DNA of 64,000 nucleotides from NCBI RefSeq assembly GCF_002887775.1, contig NZ_LOCM01000015.1:159617-223616 (forward strand), written 5' to 3'. Position numbers and translations under genes: made by a program. Each line of letters opens with the position of its first letter. Within the stretch, counting starts at the first letter, position 1. The notes beneath the pieces are model-generated. The model ran no database searches, was not told the origin of the DNA, and saw only the letters and a program-made list of their open reading frames with translations. Positions 8,296 to 18,065 of the stretch are shown one piece after another. The stretch comes from Streptococcus penaeicida. Lineage in GTDB: Bacteria > Bacillota > Bacilli > Lactobacillales > Streptococcaceae.

Positions 8296-8982
8296 ATGAA
8301 AATTTTAATTACTTCTGGCGGTACTACCGAAAAAATTGATTCCGTTCGTGGCATTACCAATCATTCCACTGGCAAATTAGGTAAAATTATTGCTGAGACT
8401 TTTTTAAGAAATGGTCATCAAGTTTCTTTAGTAACAACTGAGAATGCTGTCAAGCCTGAAACCAATCTTAATTTAAGTATTTATAAGATTTCTAATGTTG
8501 CAAGTTTGATGGAAACACTTGAGCCTTTGGTTAAAAGTCATGATGTCCTCATCCATAGCATGGCTGTTTCCGATTATACACCAGTTTATATGACGGACTT
8601 TGAAAACCTTAAAAATACCCAAGATTTAGACACACTTCTGCACGAAAAGAATACGGAATCAAAGATATCTTCCAATTCCGACTACCAGGTTCTTTTCTTA
8701 AAAAAAACACCTAAACTCATCTCCTTGGTCAAAGACTGGAACCCGATGATTCAGTTAATTGGTTTCAAATTACTAGTTGATGTTTGTAAGGATCAATTAA
8801 TTTCTGTTGCTCGAGCTAGTTTAAGTAAAAATCAAGCCGCTTATATTTTAGCAAACGATCTCAATCAGATTAAAGGTAATCAACACAAGGCCTATCTTGT
8901 TTCAGCAACTGAGGCTCTCACCTTGGAAACAAAGGATCAAATTGCTGATGCAATCTATCAGAAAGTGAGCAATAATGACTAA
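8296..8982 (+). CDS. coaB: Phosphopantothenate-cysteine ligase
   Basis: Joins cysteine to 4'-phosphopantothenate in coenzyme A synthesis. At 228 aa this is the stand-alone streptococcal CoaB rather than the fused CoaBC. The N-terminal MKILITSGGTTEKIDSVRGITN and STGKLG are the nucleotide/phosphopantothenate-binding motifs, and LIHSMAVSDYTP and AYILANDLNQI are also conserved. Because the family motif begins at residue 1, the ATG at 8296 must be the start, although it lacks a ribosome site and lies 6 nt after the -10 box. Its last codons overlap coaC by 8 bp, so the two are translationally coupled. Confidence 0.93.
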   Translation: MKILITSGGTTEKIDSVRGITNHSTGKLGKIIAETFLRNGHQVSLVTTENAVKPETNLNLSIYKISNVASLMETLEPLVKSHDVLIHSMAVSDYTPVYMTDFENLKNTQDLDTLLHEKNTESKISSNSDYQVLFLKKTPKLISLVKDWNPMIQLIGFKLLVDVCKDQLISVARASLSKNQAAYILANDLNQIKGNQHKAYLVSATEALTLETKDQIADAIYQKVSNND

Positions 8983-9520
8983 AAATATTACACTGGCTGT
9001 AACGGGTAGTATTTCTGCCTATAAAGCAGCTGATTTAACAAGTCTTTTAACAAAAGCTGGCTACAATGTCACCGTCCTAATGACCGAAGCTGCCCAAGCT
9101 TTTATCACACCTCTTACCTTGCAAGTCCTCTCTAAAAATACTGTACATCTTGATGTCATGCGAGAAGATGACGTCTCTATTGTCAATCATATCGAACTTG
9201 CTAAAAAGACTGATTTATTTCTGCTAGCGCCTGCATCTGCTAATACTATTGCGCATTTGGCTTATGGCTTTGCAGATAATATTGTGACCAGTGTAGCCTT
9301 GGCCATTCCCCAAGAAACGCCAAAGTTCTTTGCGCCGGCCATGAATACAAAAATGTTTTTACATCCAGCAACCCAGGAAAACATGAAACGTTTGGAGGCT
9401 TATGGTTATCAGCAAATTCAACCAAAATCTGCCCTCTTAGCATGTGGCGATGTTGGTATAGGTGCCTTAGCTAATGTTGATGACATCTATCAGCAAATAA
9501 TAGGGGTTTTTGAAGCGTAA
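8975..9520 (+). CDS. coaC: Phosphopantothenoylcysteine decarboxylase
   Basis: FMN-dependent decarboxylation of phosphopantothenoylcysteine to phosphopantetheine, the next step after CoaB. The protein is 181 aa, a HFCD-family flavoprotein: VTGSISAYKAADL (FMN phosphate loop), catalytic histidine region NHIELAKKTDLFLLAPASANT, and the PAMNTKMFLHPATQENMKRL substrate-recognition motif. The start ATG overlaps the end of coaB. It forms an operon with coaB and is followed 71 bp later by the pantothenate transporter. Confidence 0.95.
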   Translation: MTKNITLAVTGSISAYKAADLTSLLTKAGYNVTVLMTEAAQAFITPLTLQVLSKNTVHLDVMREDDVSIVNHIELAKKTDLFLLAPASANTIAHLAYGFADNIVTSVALAIPQETPKFFAPAMNTKMFLHPATQENMKRLEAYGYQQIQPKSALLACGDVGIGALANVDDIYQQIIGVFEA

Positions 9521-9591
9521 ACCATCTCAGTTTTGTGACATATTATTGTGATAATATTTTAAAAGAAAAATTTTAATGGAGAGTCTTTTTA

Positions 9592-10161
9592 ATGAAAACT
9601 AGAAAATCGTCAGATATTGCAACAATCTCAATCTTTTTTGCTATCATGTTACTGATTCATTTTATCAGTTCATTCGTCTTTAATATCTGGCCAGTACCAA
9701 TCAAACCTACTTTGGTTCACATTCCAGTCATTGTTGCATCGATCATTTATGGACCAAAAATCGGCAGTATTCTTGGGGGCTTAATGGGTATCATTAGTCT
9801 TATCACCAATACTATTGTCCTTTTGCCAACAAGCTACCTCTTCTCACCTTTTGTCGAAAATGGTAACTTATACTCATTGATGATTGCAATTGTTCCTCGT
9901 GTTTTAATCGGTATCACCCCATACTTCTGCTATAAACTCTTCAAAAACAAAGCTGGACTTATTACAGCTGGTATCCTTGGGTCTCTAACCAATACTATTT
10001 TTGTTCTTGGTGGAATTTTCGTCTTTTTCGCAAGTGTCTTTGGAGGCAACATCAAGGCTCTACTGGCAGGGATCGTTTCAACCAACGCCATCGCAGAAAT
10101 GATTATTTCAGCAATAGTTGTTTTGGCAATTGTACCTACACTTACAAAATTAAAGAAATAA
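9592..10161 (+). CDS. panT: ECF transporter S component, probable pantothenate uptake (PanT-like)
   Basis: A 189-residue hydrophobic protein with about six membrane spans and the ECF S-component pattern (RKSSDIATISIFFAIMLLIHF at the N-terminus, short loops, no ATPase). S components give substrate specificity to the shared EcfAA'T module. Directly following coaB-coaC, the substrate is most likely pantothenate or a CoA precursor, which is inferred from context. The ribosome site is GGAGAG. An extended -10 (TGaTAATAT, 9548-9556) in the gap may add an internal promoter. A terminator follows. Confidence 0.8.
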   Translation: MKTRKSSDIATISIFFAIMLLIHFISSFVFNIWPVPIKPTLVHIPVIVASIIYGPKIGSILGGLMGIISLITNTIVLLPTSYLFSPFVENGNLYSLMIAIVPRVLIGITPYFCYKLFKNKAGLITAGILGSLTNTIFVLGGIFVFFASVFGGNIKALLAGIVSTNAIAEMIISAIVVLAIVPTLTKLKK

Positions 10162-10164
10162 CAT

Positions 10165-10198
10165 CAAAAGCATATATCTTAAGGATATATGCTTTTTT
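10165..10198 (+). terminator. Intrinsic terminator of the coaBC-panT operon
   Basis: A stem AAAAGCATATATC / GATATATGCTTTT with a 5-nt loop and a run of T. Confidence 0.88.
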
Positions 10199-10306
10199 GA
10201 AAGTAGCTATTTGAAAAATAATTGTAAGTTTACACCGAAAATTAGTGATTTTTACTCTTGAAAATGGTATACTGAAAGCGTTTAAAAAGTAATAAGGAGA
10301 AAGCTA

Positions 10307-12022
10307 ATGTCTTATACAGAGAACTTTGAAAAATGGTACAAGGTAACTAATCTTCCAGATTATCTTCGTGAGGAACTTTCACAAATGGATGAAAAAACCA
10401 AAGAAGATGCCTTTTATACTAACCTTGAATTTGGTACTGCTGGTATGCGTGGTATCATTGGTTCTGGAACAAACCGTATCAATGTTATTGTTGTTCGTCA
10501 GGCTACTGAAGGTTTAGCAAAACTATTAGAATCTAAGGGAGAAGACATCAAAAAACGCGGTGTTGCTATTGCCTATGATTCCCGCCACTTCTCACCAGAA
10601 TTTGCCTTTGAATCAGCTCAAGTTTTAGCTGCTCATGGTATTAAGTCTTATGTTTTTGAAAGCTTACGACCAACCCCAGAATTATCTTTTGCTGTTCGTC
10701 ATCTAAATGCTTTTGCTGGTATCATGGTTACCGCAAGTCATAACCCGGCACCATTTAATGGTTATAAAGTTTATGGAGCTGACGGCGGCCAAATGCCTCC
10801 TGCAGACGCAGATGCCTTAACAGACTACATTCGTGCTATCGAAGACCCATTCTCTATCGCTCTTGCTGATTTAGAGGAATCAAAAGAAAATGGTCTTATT
10901 GAAGTTATCGGTGAAGCTGTCGATCTCGAATACTTAAAAGAAGTTAAAGATGTCAATATAAACCAAGACTTAATTAATGAATTCGGAAAAGACATGAAAA
11001 TTGTCTACACACCGCTTCATGGTACTGGTGAAATGTTAGCTCGTCGTGCTTTAGAACAAGCTGGTTTTGAATCCGTTGAAGTTGTTGAAGCACAAGCCAA
11101 ACCAGATCCTGATTTTTCAACTGTTAAATCACCAAATCCAGAAAGCCAAGCAGCTTTTGCAATGGCTGAAGAATTAGGTCGCCAAGTCAATGCGGATGTC
11201 TTGGTCGCAACAGACCCAGATGCTGACCGTCTAGGAGTAGAAATTCGTCAAGCTGATGGTTCTTACTGGAATCTTTCAGGTAATCAAATTGGTGCTCTTA
11301 TCGCTAAATATATTTTAGAAGCACATAAACAAGCTGGTACATTACCTGCCAATGCTGCTCTTGCTAAGTCTATTGTTTCGACTGAGTTGGTGACAAAAAT
11401 TGCTGAAAGCTATGGCGCTACAATGTTTAACGTCCTAACTGGTTTCAAATTTATTGCTGAAAAAATTCAAGAGTTTGAAGAAAAACACAATCATACTTAC
11501 ATGTTTGGTTTTGAAGAAAGTTTCGGCTACCTTATCAAACCTTTCGTTCGTGATAAAGATGCCATCCAAGCTGTTCTAATGGTTGCTGAGATTGCAGCTT
11601 ACTACCGCTCACGTGGACTGACATTGGCTGATGGTATTGATGAAATCTATAAGGAATATGGCTACTTTGCAGAAAAGACAATTTCAGTTACCCTTTCTGG
11701 TGTTGACGGAGCTGCTGAAATTAAAAAAATCATGGATAAATTCCGTGACAATGCTCCAAGTCAATTTAATGCAACAGATATCGTTTTAACTGAAGATTTC
11801 CAAGCTCAAACAGCCAAGTCAGATCAAGGTACTGTTGCTTTGACAACGCCACCAAGTAATGTCCTTAAATACACACTTGCTGATGAATCTTGGTTTGCCG
11901 TTCGTCCTTCAGGGACTGAACCAAAAATCAAATTCTACATTGCAACAGTTGGTGACAGTTTAGAAGACGCCAATGCTAAAATTGCAAGTATCGAAGAAGA
12001 AATTAATGCCTTTGTAGGCTAA
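10307..12022 (+). CDS. pgm: Phosphoglucomutase/phosphomannomutase
   Basis: Interconverts glucose 1-phosphate and glucose 6-phosphate through a phosphoserine, feeding UDP-glucose for capsule, teichoic-acid glycolipid and galactose metabolism. The protein is 571 aa, the alpha-D-phosphohexomutase family length. The phosphoserine is S144 in MVTASHNPAPFNGYK; the metal loop ATDPDADRLG, the sugar-binding GFEESFGY and the phosphate-binding RPSGTEPKIKFY are intact. The ribosome site AAGGAG is 7 nt from the ATG. An extended -10 (TGgTATACT, 10265-10273) lies 33 bp upstream. It is a single-gene unit closed by a terminator. Confidence 0.96.
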   Translation: MSYTENFEKWYKVTNLPDYLREELSQMDEKTKEDAFYTNLEFGTAGMRGIIGSGTNRINVIVVRQATEGLAKLLESKGEDIKKRGVAIAYDSRHFSPEFAFESAQVLAAHGIKSYVFESLRPTPELSFAVRHLNAFAGIMVTASHNPAPFNGYKVYGADGGQMPPADADALTDYIRAIEDPFSIALADLEESKENGLIEVIGEAVDLEYLKEVKDVNINQDLINEFGKDMKIVYTPLHGTGEMLARRALEQAGFESVEVVEAQAKPDPDFSTVKSPNPESQAAFAMAEELGRQVNADVLVATDPDADRLGVEIRQADGSYWNLSGNQIGALIAKYILEAHKQAGTLPANAALAKSIVSTELVTKIAESYGATMFNVLTGFKFIAEKIQEFEEKHNHTYMFGFEESFGYLIKPFVRDKDAIQAVLMVAEIAAYYRSRGLTLADGIDEIYKEYGYFAEKTISVTLSGVDGAAEIKKIMDKFRDNAPSQFNATDIVLTEDFQAQTAKSDQGTVALTTPPSNVLKYTLADESWFAVRPSGTEPKIKFYIATVGDSLEDANAKIASIEEEINAFVG

Positions 12023-12023
12023 T

Positions 12024-12058
12024 CACAAAAGGAAGTCAGTGACTTCCTTTTGTTTTCT
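12024..12058 (+). terminator. Intrinsic terminator after pgm
   Basis: A stem AAAAGGAAGTCA / TGACTTCCTTTT with a very small loop and T-rich tail, directly after the stop codon. Confidence 0.85.
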
Positions 12059-12167
12059 GATATGAGAAACTCTTACTTTATAATCGAAAAGATTATTTGT
12101 CTTCATACAAAGTACTTATGCTCCTGATAATATTTTCATCAGTCAAGTCAGTATATCATCACAGAAG

Positions 12168-12196
12168 CCAAAAAAGAGCCCTAGGCTCTTTTTTAT
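12168..12196. terminator. Terminator of the nucleoside operon
   Basis: AAAAAAGAGCC / GGCTCTTTTTT with a 3-nt loop. The A- and T-runs on the two sides make it usable on both strands. It overlaps the stop codon of the last permease gene (minus strand). Confidence 0.88.
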
Positions 12197-13148
12197 TTTG
12201 ATTTGATATAATTGACACCATCTGCTTTTGGCGCGACTGCTTGACCAAAGAAGGCTGCTAGGATGACAATAGTCACTAAGTAAGGTGCAATTTCCAGATA
12301 TACTGTTGGAATTTTTTCTAAAAGTGGCAACTGAGCACCAATAACTGCTAAACTTTGAGACAAGCCAAAGAATAAACTTGATAACATAGCACCAATTGGA
12401 TTCCACTTACCAAAAATCATAGCTGCTAGTGAAATGAATCCAGGACCTAGGATTGTCGTAATGGCAAAGTTAACAGAGATAGATTGAGCATAAATGGCTC
12501 CGCCCATTCCCCCAAGGAAACCAGAAATCATAACACCATAGTATTTCATCAAGTAAACATTGATCCCTAAGGTATCAGCTGCTTGTGGATGTTCACCGAC
12601 AGAACGTAGTCGAAGTCCAAAGCGTGTTTTATAGAGGATATACCAACCAAAAATGAAAAGGCAATGGCTAAGTAGCCAATAAGTGTTGTGTTTTTGAAGA
12701 AGATTGGACCTAGTACTGGAATATCAGATAAAATTGGAAAATCAAATTTACCAAATGAAGCCTGAATATTATCAGTTTGTCCTTTTCCATATAAAACCTT
12801 AACCAAGAAGATGGCCAAAGATGGTGCTAATAAGTTAAGAACGGTACCAGATACAATATGGTCTGCTCGGAAATTAATGGTCGCTACAGCATGGATAAGT
12901 GAGAAAATAAGTCCTACTAAACCACCGACTAATACTGCTACCCAAGGTGTTGCTTTTCCTAAGCTTTCAGCAAAGGTTAAGTTGAAAATGATTCCCGAGA
13001 AAGCACCAATAACCATGATCCCTTCTAACCCGACATTAACAACTCCGGATCTTTCTGAAAAAGTTCCCCCAATACTAGTGAAAATAAGAGGTGTCGCATA
13101 GATGAGCATTGATGATACCATCAATGAAAGAATTGTTACTAATGACAT
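12193..13148 (-). pseudogene. nupC: Nucleoside ABC transporter permease 2, frameshifted
   Basis: Second membrane subunit of the BmpA-NupABC type nucleoside importer. The first 193 codons (start 13148, MSLVTILSLMVSS) are normal up to AIAFSFLV, then the frame is lost. The missing continuation WYILYKTRFGLRLRSVGEHP is encoded in the next frame and runs without a stop to 12193 (through MKYYGVMISGFLGG). One base appears deleted at 12644-12650: the minus strand reads TTGGTTGGTAT where TTGGTTTGGTAT restores the frame. The intact protein would be about 318 aa. Either the gene is inactive in this strain or a T was lost from a short homopolymer in sequencing. Last gene of the operon; 1 bp after nupB. 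Confidence 0.9.
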
Positions 13149-13149
13149 C

Positions 13150-14217
13150 TTATTTACCTCCTTTCACTGTTGATTTTTTACTTCTAATCATGAAACGTTC
13201 AATTAGGTAATGTGCTCCGACGAAGAAGATGATTGATGCAGTTACAATTTTAACCAATTCAGGTGGAATTCCAGCGATATTCATCCCGGGAGCGCCGATA
13301 TTCAAGACACCAAACAAGAATGATGAGAAGAATATCCCGATAGGGTTATTTGCTGCAAGCAAGCTTACCGCCATACCATCAAAACCAATAGCTAATGAAC
13401 TTGATTGAACAAAGACATTTTCAAAGGTTCCAAGTCCTTCAACTACACCGCCAAGTCCTGCTAAAGCACCTGAAATAATCATAGATAAGATAATGGTTCT
13501 CTTAGAAGAGATACCAGCATACTCACTGGCATGTGGATTCAAACCAACTGAGCGAATTTCAAAACCTAAGGTTGTTTTATTCAGTAAGTACCAAATTAAA
13601 ACGATTGCTATCAAGGCGAAAAAGATACCAATGTTAAGCCTTGAGTTGTTAGTTAATTCTGATAGCCATGGGCTCTGGTAACTAGCATTCTGACTGACCT
13701 GTATCGTTGAATCGATACTTTGTTTAATATTTTTTGCAAATCCTTTTTGGATGACGGCATTACCAACATACAAAATGATGTAGTTCATCATGATGGTAAC
13801 GATAACTTCACTGGTTCCAAGATAGGCCCTCAAGATACCTGGAATTGCGCCAGCGATTCCCCCAGCAATCATACCAATGATAATAGTAAGGATGATTAAG
13901 AGTGGACGAGACATATCTGGATGAGAAAGGGCGAACCATACTGATGAAATCCAGCCCGCTAAGGCTTGTCCTGAAAGTCCAATATTAAAGAAACCAGCGC
14001 GACTTGCTACGGTGAAGCCAAGGGCGATAAGAATCAGTGGACCCATTGCTCTTAAAATTTCACCAATATTTTTGACGCTTCCAAAGGCAATTTGAAAGAG
14101 CCCTTCATAACCCCAAATAGGATCATATCCAAAGATAAACATGATAATTGCGCCAAGTACAAATCCTAATAGTACGGAAATGACTGGAACAGCAATTTGT
14201 TGTGCCTTTTTAGACAT
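13150..14217 (-). CDS. nupB: Nucleoside ABC transporter permease 1
   Basis: Membrane subunit of a CUT2-like ABC importer for nucleosides, 355 aa with around nine hydrophobic spans (first at about residues 10-30). It carries the BPD_transp_2 signatures (GLSGQALAGWISS, GEILRAMGPLILIALGFTVA and the EAA-like RSVGLNPHASEYAGISSK). I place the start at 14217 (MSKKAQQ) because AAGGAGGAAG precedes it by 4 nt; an in-frame codon further upstream lies inside nupA and has no ribosome site. It overlaps nupA by 8 bp, indicating coupled translation. The partner permease (nupC) is frameshifted. Confidence 0.92.
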   Translation of the reverse strand: MSKKAQQIAVPVISVLLGFVLGAIIMFIFGYDPIWGYEGLFQIAFGSVKNIGEILRAMGPLILIALGFTVASRAGFFNIGLSGQALAGWISSVWFALSHPDMSRPLLIILTIIIGMIAGGIAGAIPGILRAYLGTSEVIVTIMMNYIILYVGNAVIQKGFAKNIKQSIDSTIQVSQNASYQSPWLSELTNNSRLNIGIFFALIAIVLIWYLLNKTTLGFEIRSVGLNPHASEYAGISSKRTIILSMIISGALAGLGGVVEGLGTFENVFVQSSSLAIGFDGMAVSLLAANNPIGIFFSSFLFGVLNIGAPGMNIAGIPPELVKIVTASIIFFVGAHYLIERFMIRSKKSTVKGGK

Positions 14218-15742
14218 TTTCTTCCTCCTTATCAATCGAACCACCAGCCATCAAAATACCTAGCTCTTGTTTATTTGTGGTTTCTGGAGAAACAATCCCC
14301 TGAATCTTACCATCATGAATAACGGCAATTCGATCTGATAAATTTAATATTTCATCTAATTCAAAACTAACGACAAGAACCGCTTTGCCTTTATCACGCT
14401 CTTCAATCAGACGTTTATGAATGTATTCAATTGCTCCGACATCCAAACCACGTGTTGGCTGACTAACAATTAATAAATCTGGGTCACGATCAACTTCCCT
14501 AGCGATAATTGCTTTTTGTTGGTTACCACCTGAAAATCCACGAGCAGGAACTAATTCACTGGCACCACGGACGTCAAATTCAGCCATCAACTTACGGGCG
14601 TAATCATTAATTTTATTATAATTTAAGATTCCATTTTTACTTAAGGGCTCTTTATAATAGGTTTGCAAAGCAGTATTTTCCGCTAATGACATGTCTAAAA
14701 TCAGGCCATCACGGTGTCTGTCTTCAGGTACATGACCAACTGATAATTCAGTAATTTTACGTGATGAATAATGTGTGACATCTTGACCTTTGATAGTAAT
14801 GGCGCCAGATTTCACTTTACGTAAACCAGTAATGGCTTGAATTAACTCACTTTGACCATTCCCATCAATACCAGCAATCCCAACAATTTCTCCAGCTTTT
14901 ACATCTAGTGATAAACCTTTAACGGCAGGAACACCACGGTTCTCATCGACAATTAAATCTTTGATAGAAAGGATAACATCTTTAGGAACTGCAGGAATTT
15001 TACTGGTTGTAAAGGAAACGGAACGACCAACCATCATTTCTGCTAATTCTTTAGAACTAACACCTGCAACATTTGCTGTTTCAATAGATTTACCACGTCT
15101 AATAACAGTAACGCGGTCGGCAACAGCACGAATTTCATCTAATTTGTGTGTGATTAAGACGATTGACTTACCTTCTTTAACCAAATTTTTCATAATCGCC
15201 ATCAATTCTTGAATTTCTGATGGCGTTAAAACTGCAGTTGGTTCATCAAAAATAAGAATATCGGCCCCACGATATAAGGTTTTTAGGATTTCAACACGCT
15301 GTTGAGCACCAACTGAGATATCAGCTACTTTCGCATGAGGGTCAACCGCAAGTCCATATTTATTGGATAATTCAAGAATATCCTTACTAGCTTGTTTTAA
15401 ATCTAAGCGTCCATTTTTGACAGTTTCATTACCTAGAATAATATTTTCAGCAACGGTAAATGCTTCCACCAACATAAAATGTTGGTGAACCATGCCAATT
15501 CCTAAACGAGATGATTTTGAAGGGGAGTCAATTTGAACAGATTGTCCATTAATAATAATCTCTCCTTCAGTCGGTTCTAAAAGACCAGCCAACATATTCA
15601 TTAATGTTGATTTTCCTGCTCCATTTTCCCCTAACAAGGCATGTATTTCACCTTTTCGAACGTTCAAATTAATATGGTCATTTGCGACAAAATCACCAAA
15701 CTTTTTTGTAATTTCTTTCATTTCAATGACATGTTGTGTCAT
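14210..15742 (-). CDS. nupA: Nucleoside ABC transporter ATP-binding protein (two ABC domains)
   Basis: A 510-residue ATPase with two fused ABC domains of the sugar/nucleoside class. Domain 1 has Walker A GENGAGKS (38-45), the signature ISVGAQQRVEILK and Walker B ADILIFDEPT. Domain 2 has the degenerate GIDGNGQSE, the signature FSGGNQQKAIIARE and a variant Walker B DLLIVSQPTRG (D-E replaced by S-Q), as is normal for the second domain of this class. It powers uptake through NupB/NupC of nucleosides captured by the BmpA lipoprotein. The ribosome site AAAGGAAG is about 9 nt upstream. It is separated from bmpA by three tandem hairpins. Confidence 0.94.
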   Translation of the reverse strand: MTQHVIEMKEITKKFGDFVANDHINLNVRKGEIHALLGENGAGKSTLMNMLAGLLEPTEGEIIINGQSVQIDSPSKSSRLGIGMVHQHFMLVEAFTVAENIILGNETVKNGRLDLKQASKDILELSNKYGLAVDPHAKVADISVGAQQRVEILKTLYRGADILIFDEPTAVLTPSEIQELMAIMKNLVKEGKSIVLITHKLDEIRAVADRVTVIRRGKSIETANVAGVSSKELAEMMVGRSVSFTTSKIPAVPKDVILSIKDLIVDENRGVPAVKGLSLDVKAGEIVGIAGIDGNGQSELIQAITGLRKVKSGAITIKGQDVTHYSSRKITELSVGHVPEDRHRDGLILDMSLAENTALQTYYKEPLSKNGILNYNKINDYARKLMAEFDVRGASELVPARGFSGGNQQKAIIAREVDRDPDLLIVSQPTRGLDVGAIEYIHKRLIEERDKGKAVLVVSFELDEILNLSDRIAVIHDGKIQGIVSPETTNKQELGILMAGGSIDKEEENV

Positions 15743-15777
15743 AGGATCGCGCTTCCTTTCAATTCACACTTTTATTT

Positions 15778-15860
15778 CAGTAAAGCCTGCCACTAGTCGC
15801 AAGCTTTACTGAGACAAAAATTGTCTCAGTCTAAAAAGAGCGACCGACTAAGGTCGCTCA
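15778..15860 (-). promoter_or_regulatory. Three tandem hairpins between bmpA and nupA
   Basis: Reading on the minus strand after the bmpA stop: (1) GAGCGACC / GGTCGCTC followed by TTTTTA, a partial terminator (15838-15859); (2) CTGAGACAA / TTGTCTCAG (15809-15829); (3) CAGTAAAGC / GCTTTACTG (15778-15811). This suggests attenuation plus 3'-end protection, so that the binding protein is made in excess of the transporter. That role is inferred. Confidence 0.65.
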
Positions 15861-15870
15861 ACATTTAGGA

Positions 15871-16926
15871 TTATTTTTCTGGAACTTTGATGTCACCAGC
15901 AATAATTTTATCTTTAGCTTCTTTGATTGCTTTTACAGCATCGTCAGAAAGGTTAGTTGAAGCGATGTCAACACCACCGTCTTTAAGACCATAAACTGTA
16001 GTTTTTCCACCTGGGAATTTGTCATCTTCAACAAGTTTATTGATAAGTTGAACCGCTTTACCAACTTGTTTGATTGATGAAGCTAATACAAAATTAGCTT
16101 TTTTGCCATCTTTAGAAGTGTAGTTTCCTTCTTCTTTTTGGTCACGGTCTACACCGATAACCCAAACTTTTTCAGATTCAGCTTTTTTCTCATTTTCAGC
16201 TTTAGCTTCGTTAAATACACCAGCACCAGTACCACCAGCTGCTTGGTAGATTACGTCTGCGCCACCAGCATATTGTGCTGCAGCGATTGTTTTACCTTTA
16301 GCAGCATCAGCAAATGATCCAGCATAATCAACTTTTACTTTGATAGTATCGTCAACTGATTTAACACCAGCAATGAAACCTTTTTCAAAACGAGTGATTA
16401 CAGTACCTTCCATACCACCGATGAAACCAACAGTTTTAGTTTTAGTTGTTTTAGCTGCTGCAATACCTGCAAGGTAAGCTGCTTCGTGATCAGCAAATGT
16501 TACACTTGCAACATTGTCTTGTCCTTCAACAACATCATCAACGATAACATATTTAGTGTCAGCGTTGTCTTTTGCTGCTTTAGAAATTGAATCTTTAAGA
16601 GAGAATCCAATTCCGTAGATTACTTTGTAACCATCTGCTACTGCAGTATCCATATTTGTTGCATACTCAGATTCGCTGTTAGATTGGAAGTAGTTGAAAC
16701 CAGAACCTTTTTTAAGACCGTTTTCTTTACCCCAAGCTTGCATACCTTCCCAAGCTGATTGGTTGAATGATTTATCATCAACACCACCAGTGTCAGTAAC
16801 CATAGCAACTTTTAAATCTGTTTTTGCATTTTTGCTGTCAGATTTTGAAGGACCACGATGTCCACATGCTGCCAAACTCAATAAAGCTACAGAAGCTAAA
16901 CTAAGACCAATAAATTTCTTGTTCAT
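15871..16926 (-). CDS. bmpA: BMP-family nucleoside-binding lipoprotein
   Basis: Surface lipoprotein that captures nucleosides for the NupABC importer (PnrA/BmpA family). The signal peptide MNKKFIGLSLASVALLSLAAC ends in a lipobox, with the acylated Cys21. The mature part has the family motifs MVTDTGGVDDKSFNQSAWEG, GFIGGMEGTVITRFEKGF and DVIYQAAGGTGAGVF. I set the start at 16926 because AGGAGGG precedes that ATG by about 10 nt; an upstream in-frame ATG at 16959 would put 11 extra residues before the signal peptide. Length is 351 aa. Lies between cdd and nupA in the salvage operon. Confidence 0.95.
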   Translation of the reverse strand: MNKKFIGLSLASVALLSLAACGHRGPSKSDSKNAKTDLKVAMVTDTGGVDDKSFNQSAWEGMQAWGKENGLKKGSGFNYFQSNSESEYATNMDTAVADGYKVIYGIGFSLKDSISKAAKDNADTKYVIVDDVVEGQDNVASVTFADHEAAYLAGIAAAKTTKTKTVGFIGGMEGTVITRFEKGFIAGVKSVDDTIKVKVDYAGSFADAAKGKTIAAAQYAGGADVIYQAAGGTGAGVFNEAKAENEKKAESEKVWVIGVDRDQKEEGNYTSKDGKKANFVLASSIKQVGKAVQLINKLVEDDKFPGGKTTVYGLKDGGVDIASTNLSDDAVKAIKEAKDKIIAGDIKVPEK

Positions 16927-17017
16927 GAAAATGAACCCTCCTAAAAATGTTTCTAGCAATCGCTTGCTGAAAAAATATATATAGCCTTATGGCTAAATAA
17001 CAAAATTTAAAGACAGA

Positions 17018-18056
<1,039 letters not shown>

Positions 18057-18065
18057 ATTTTTACC

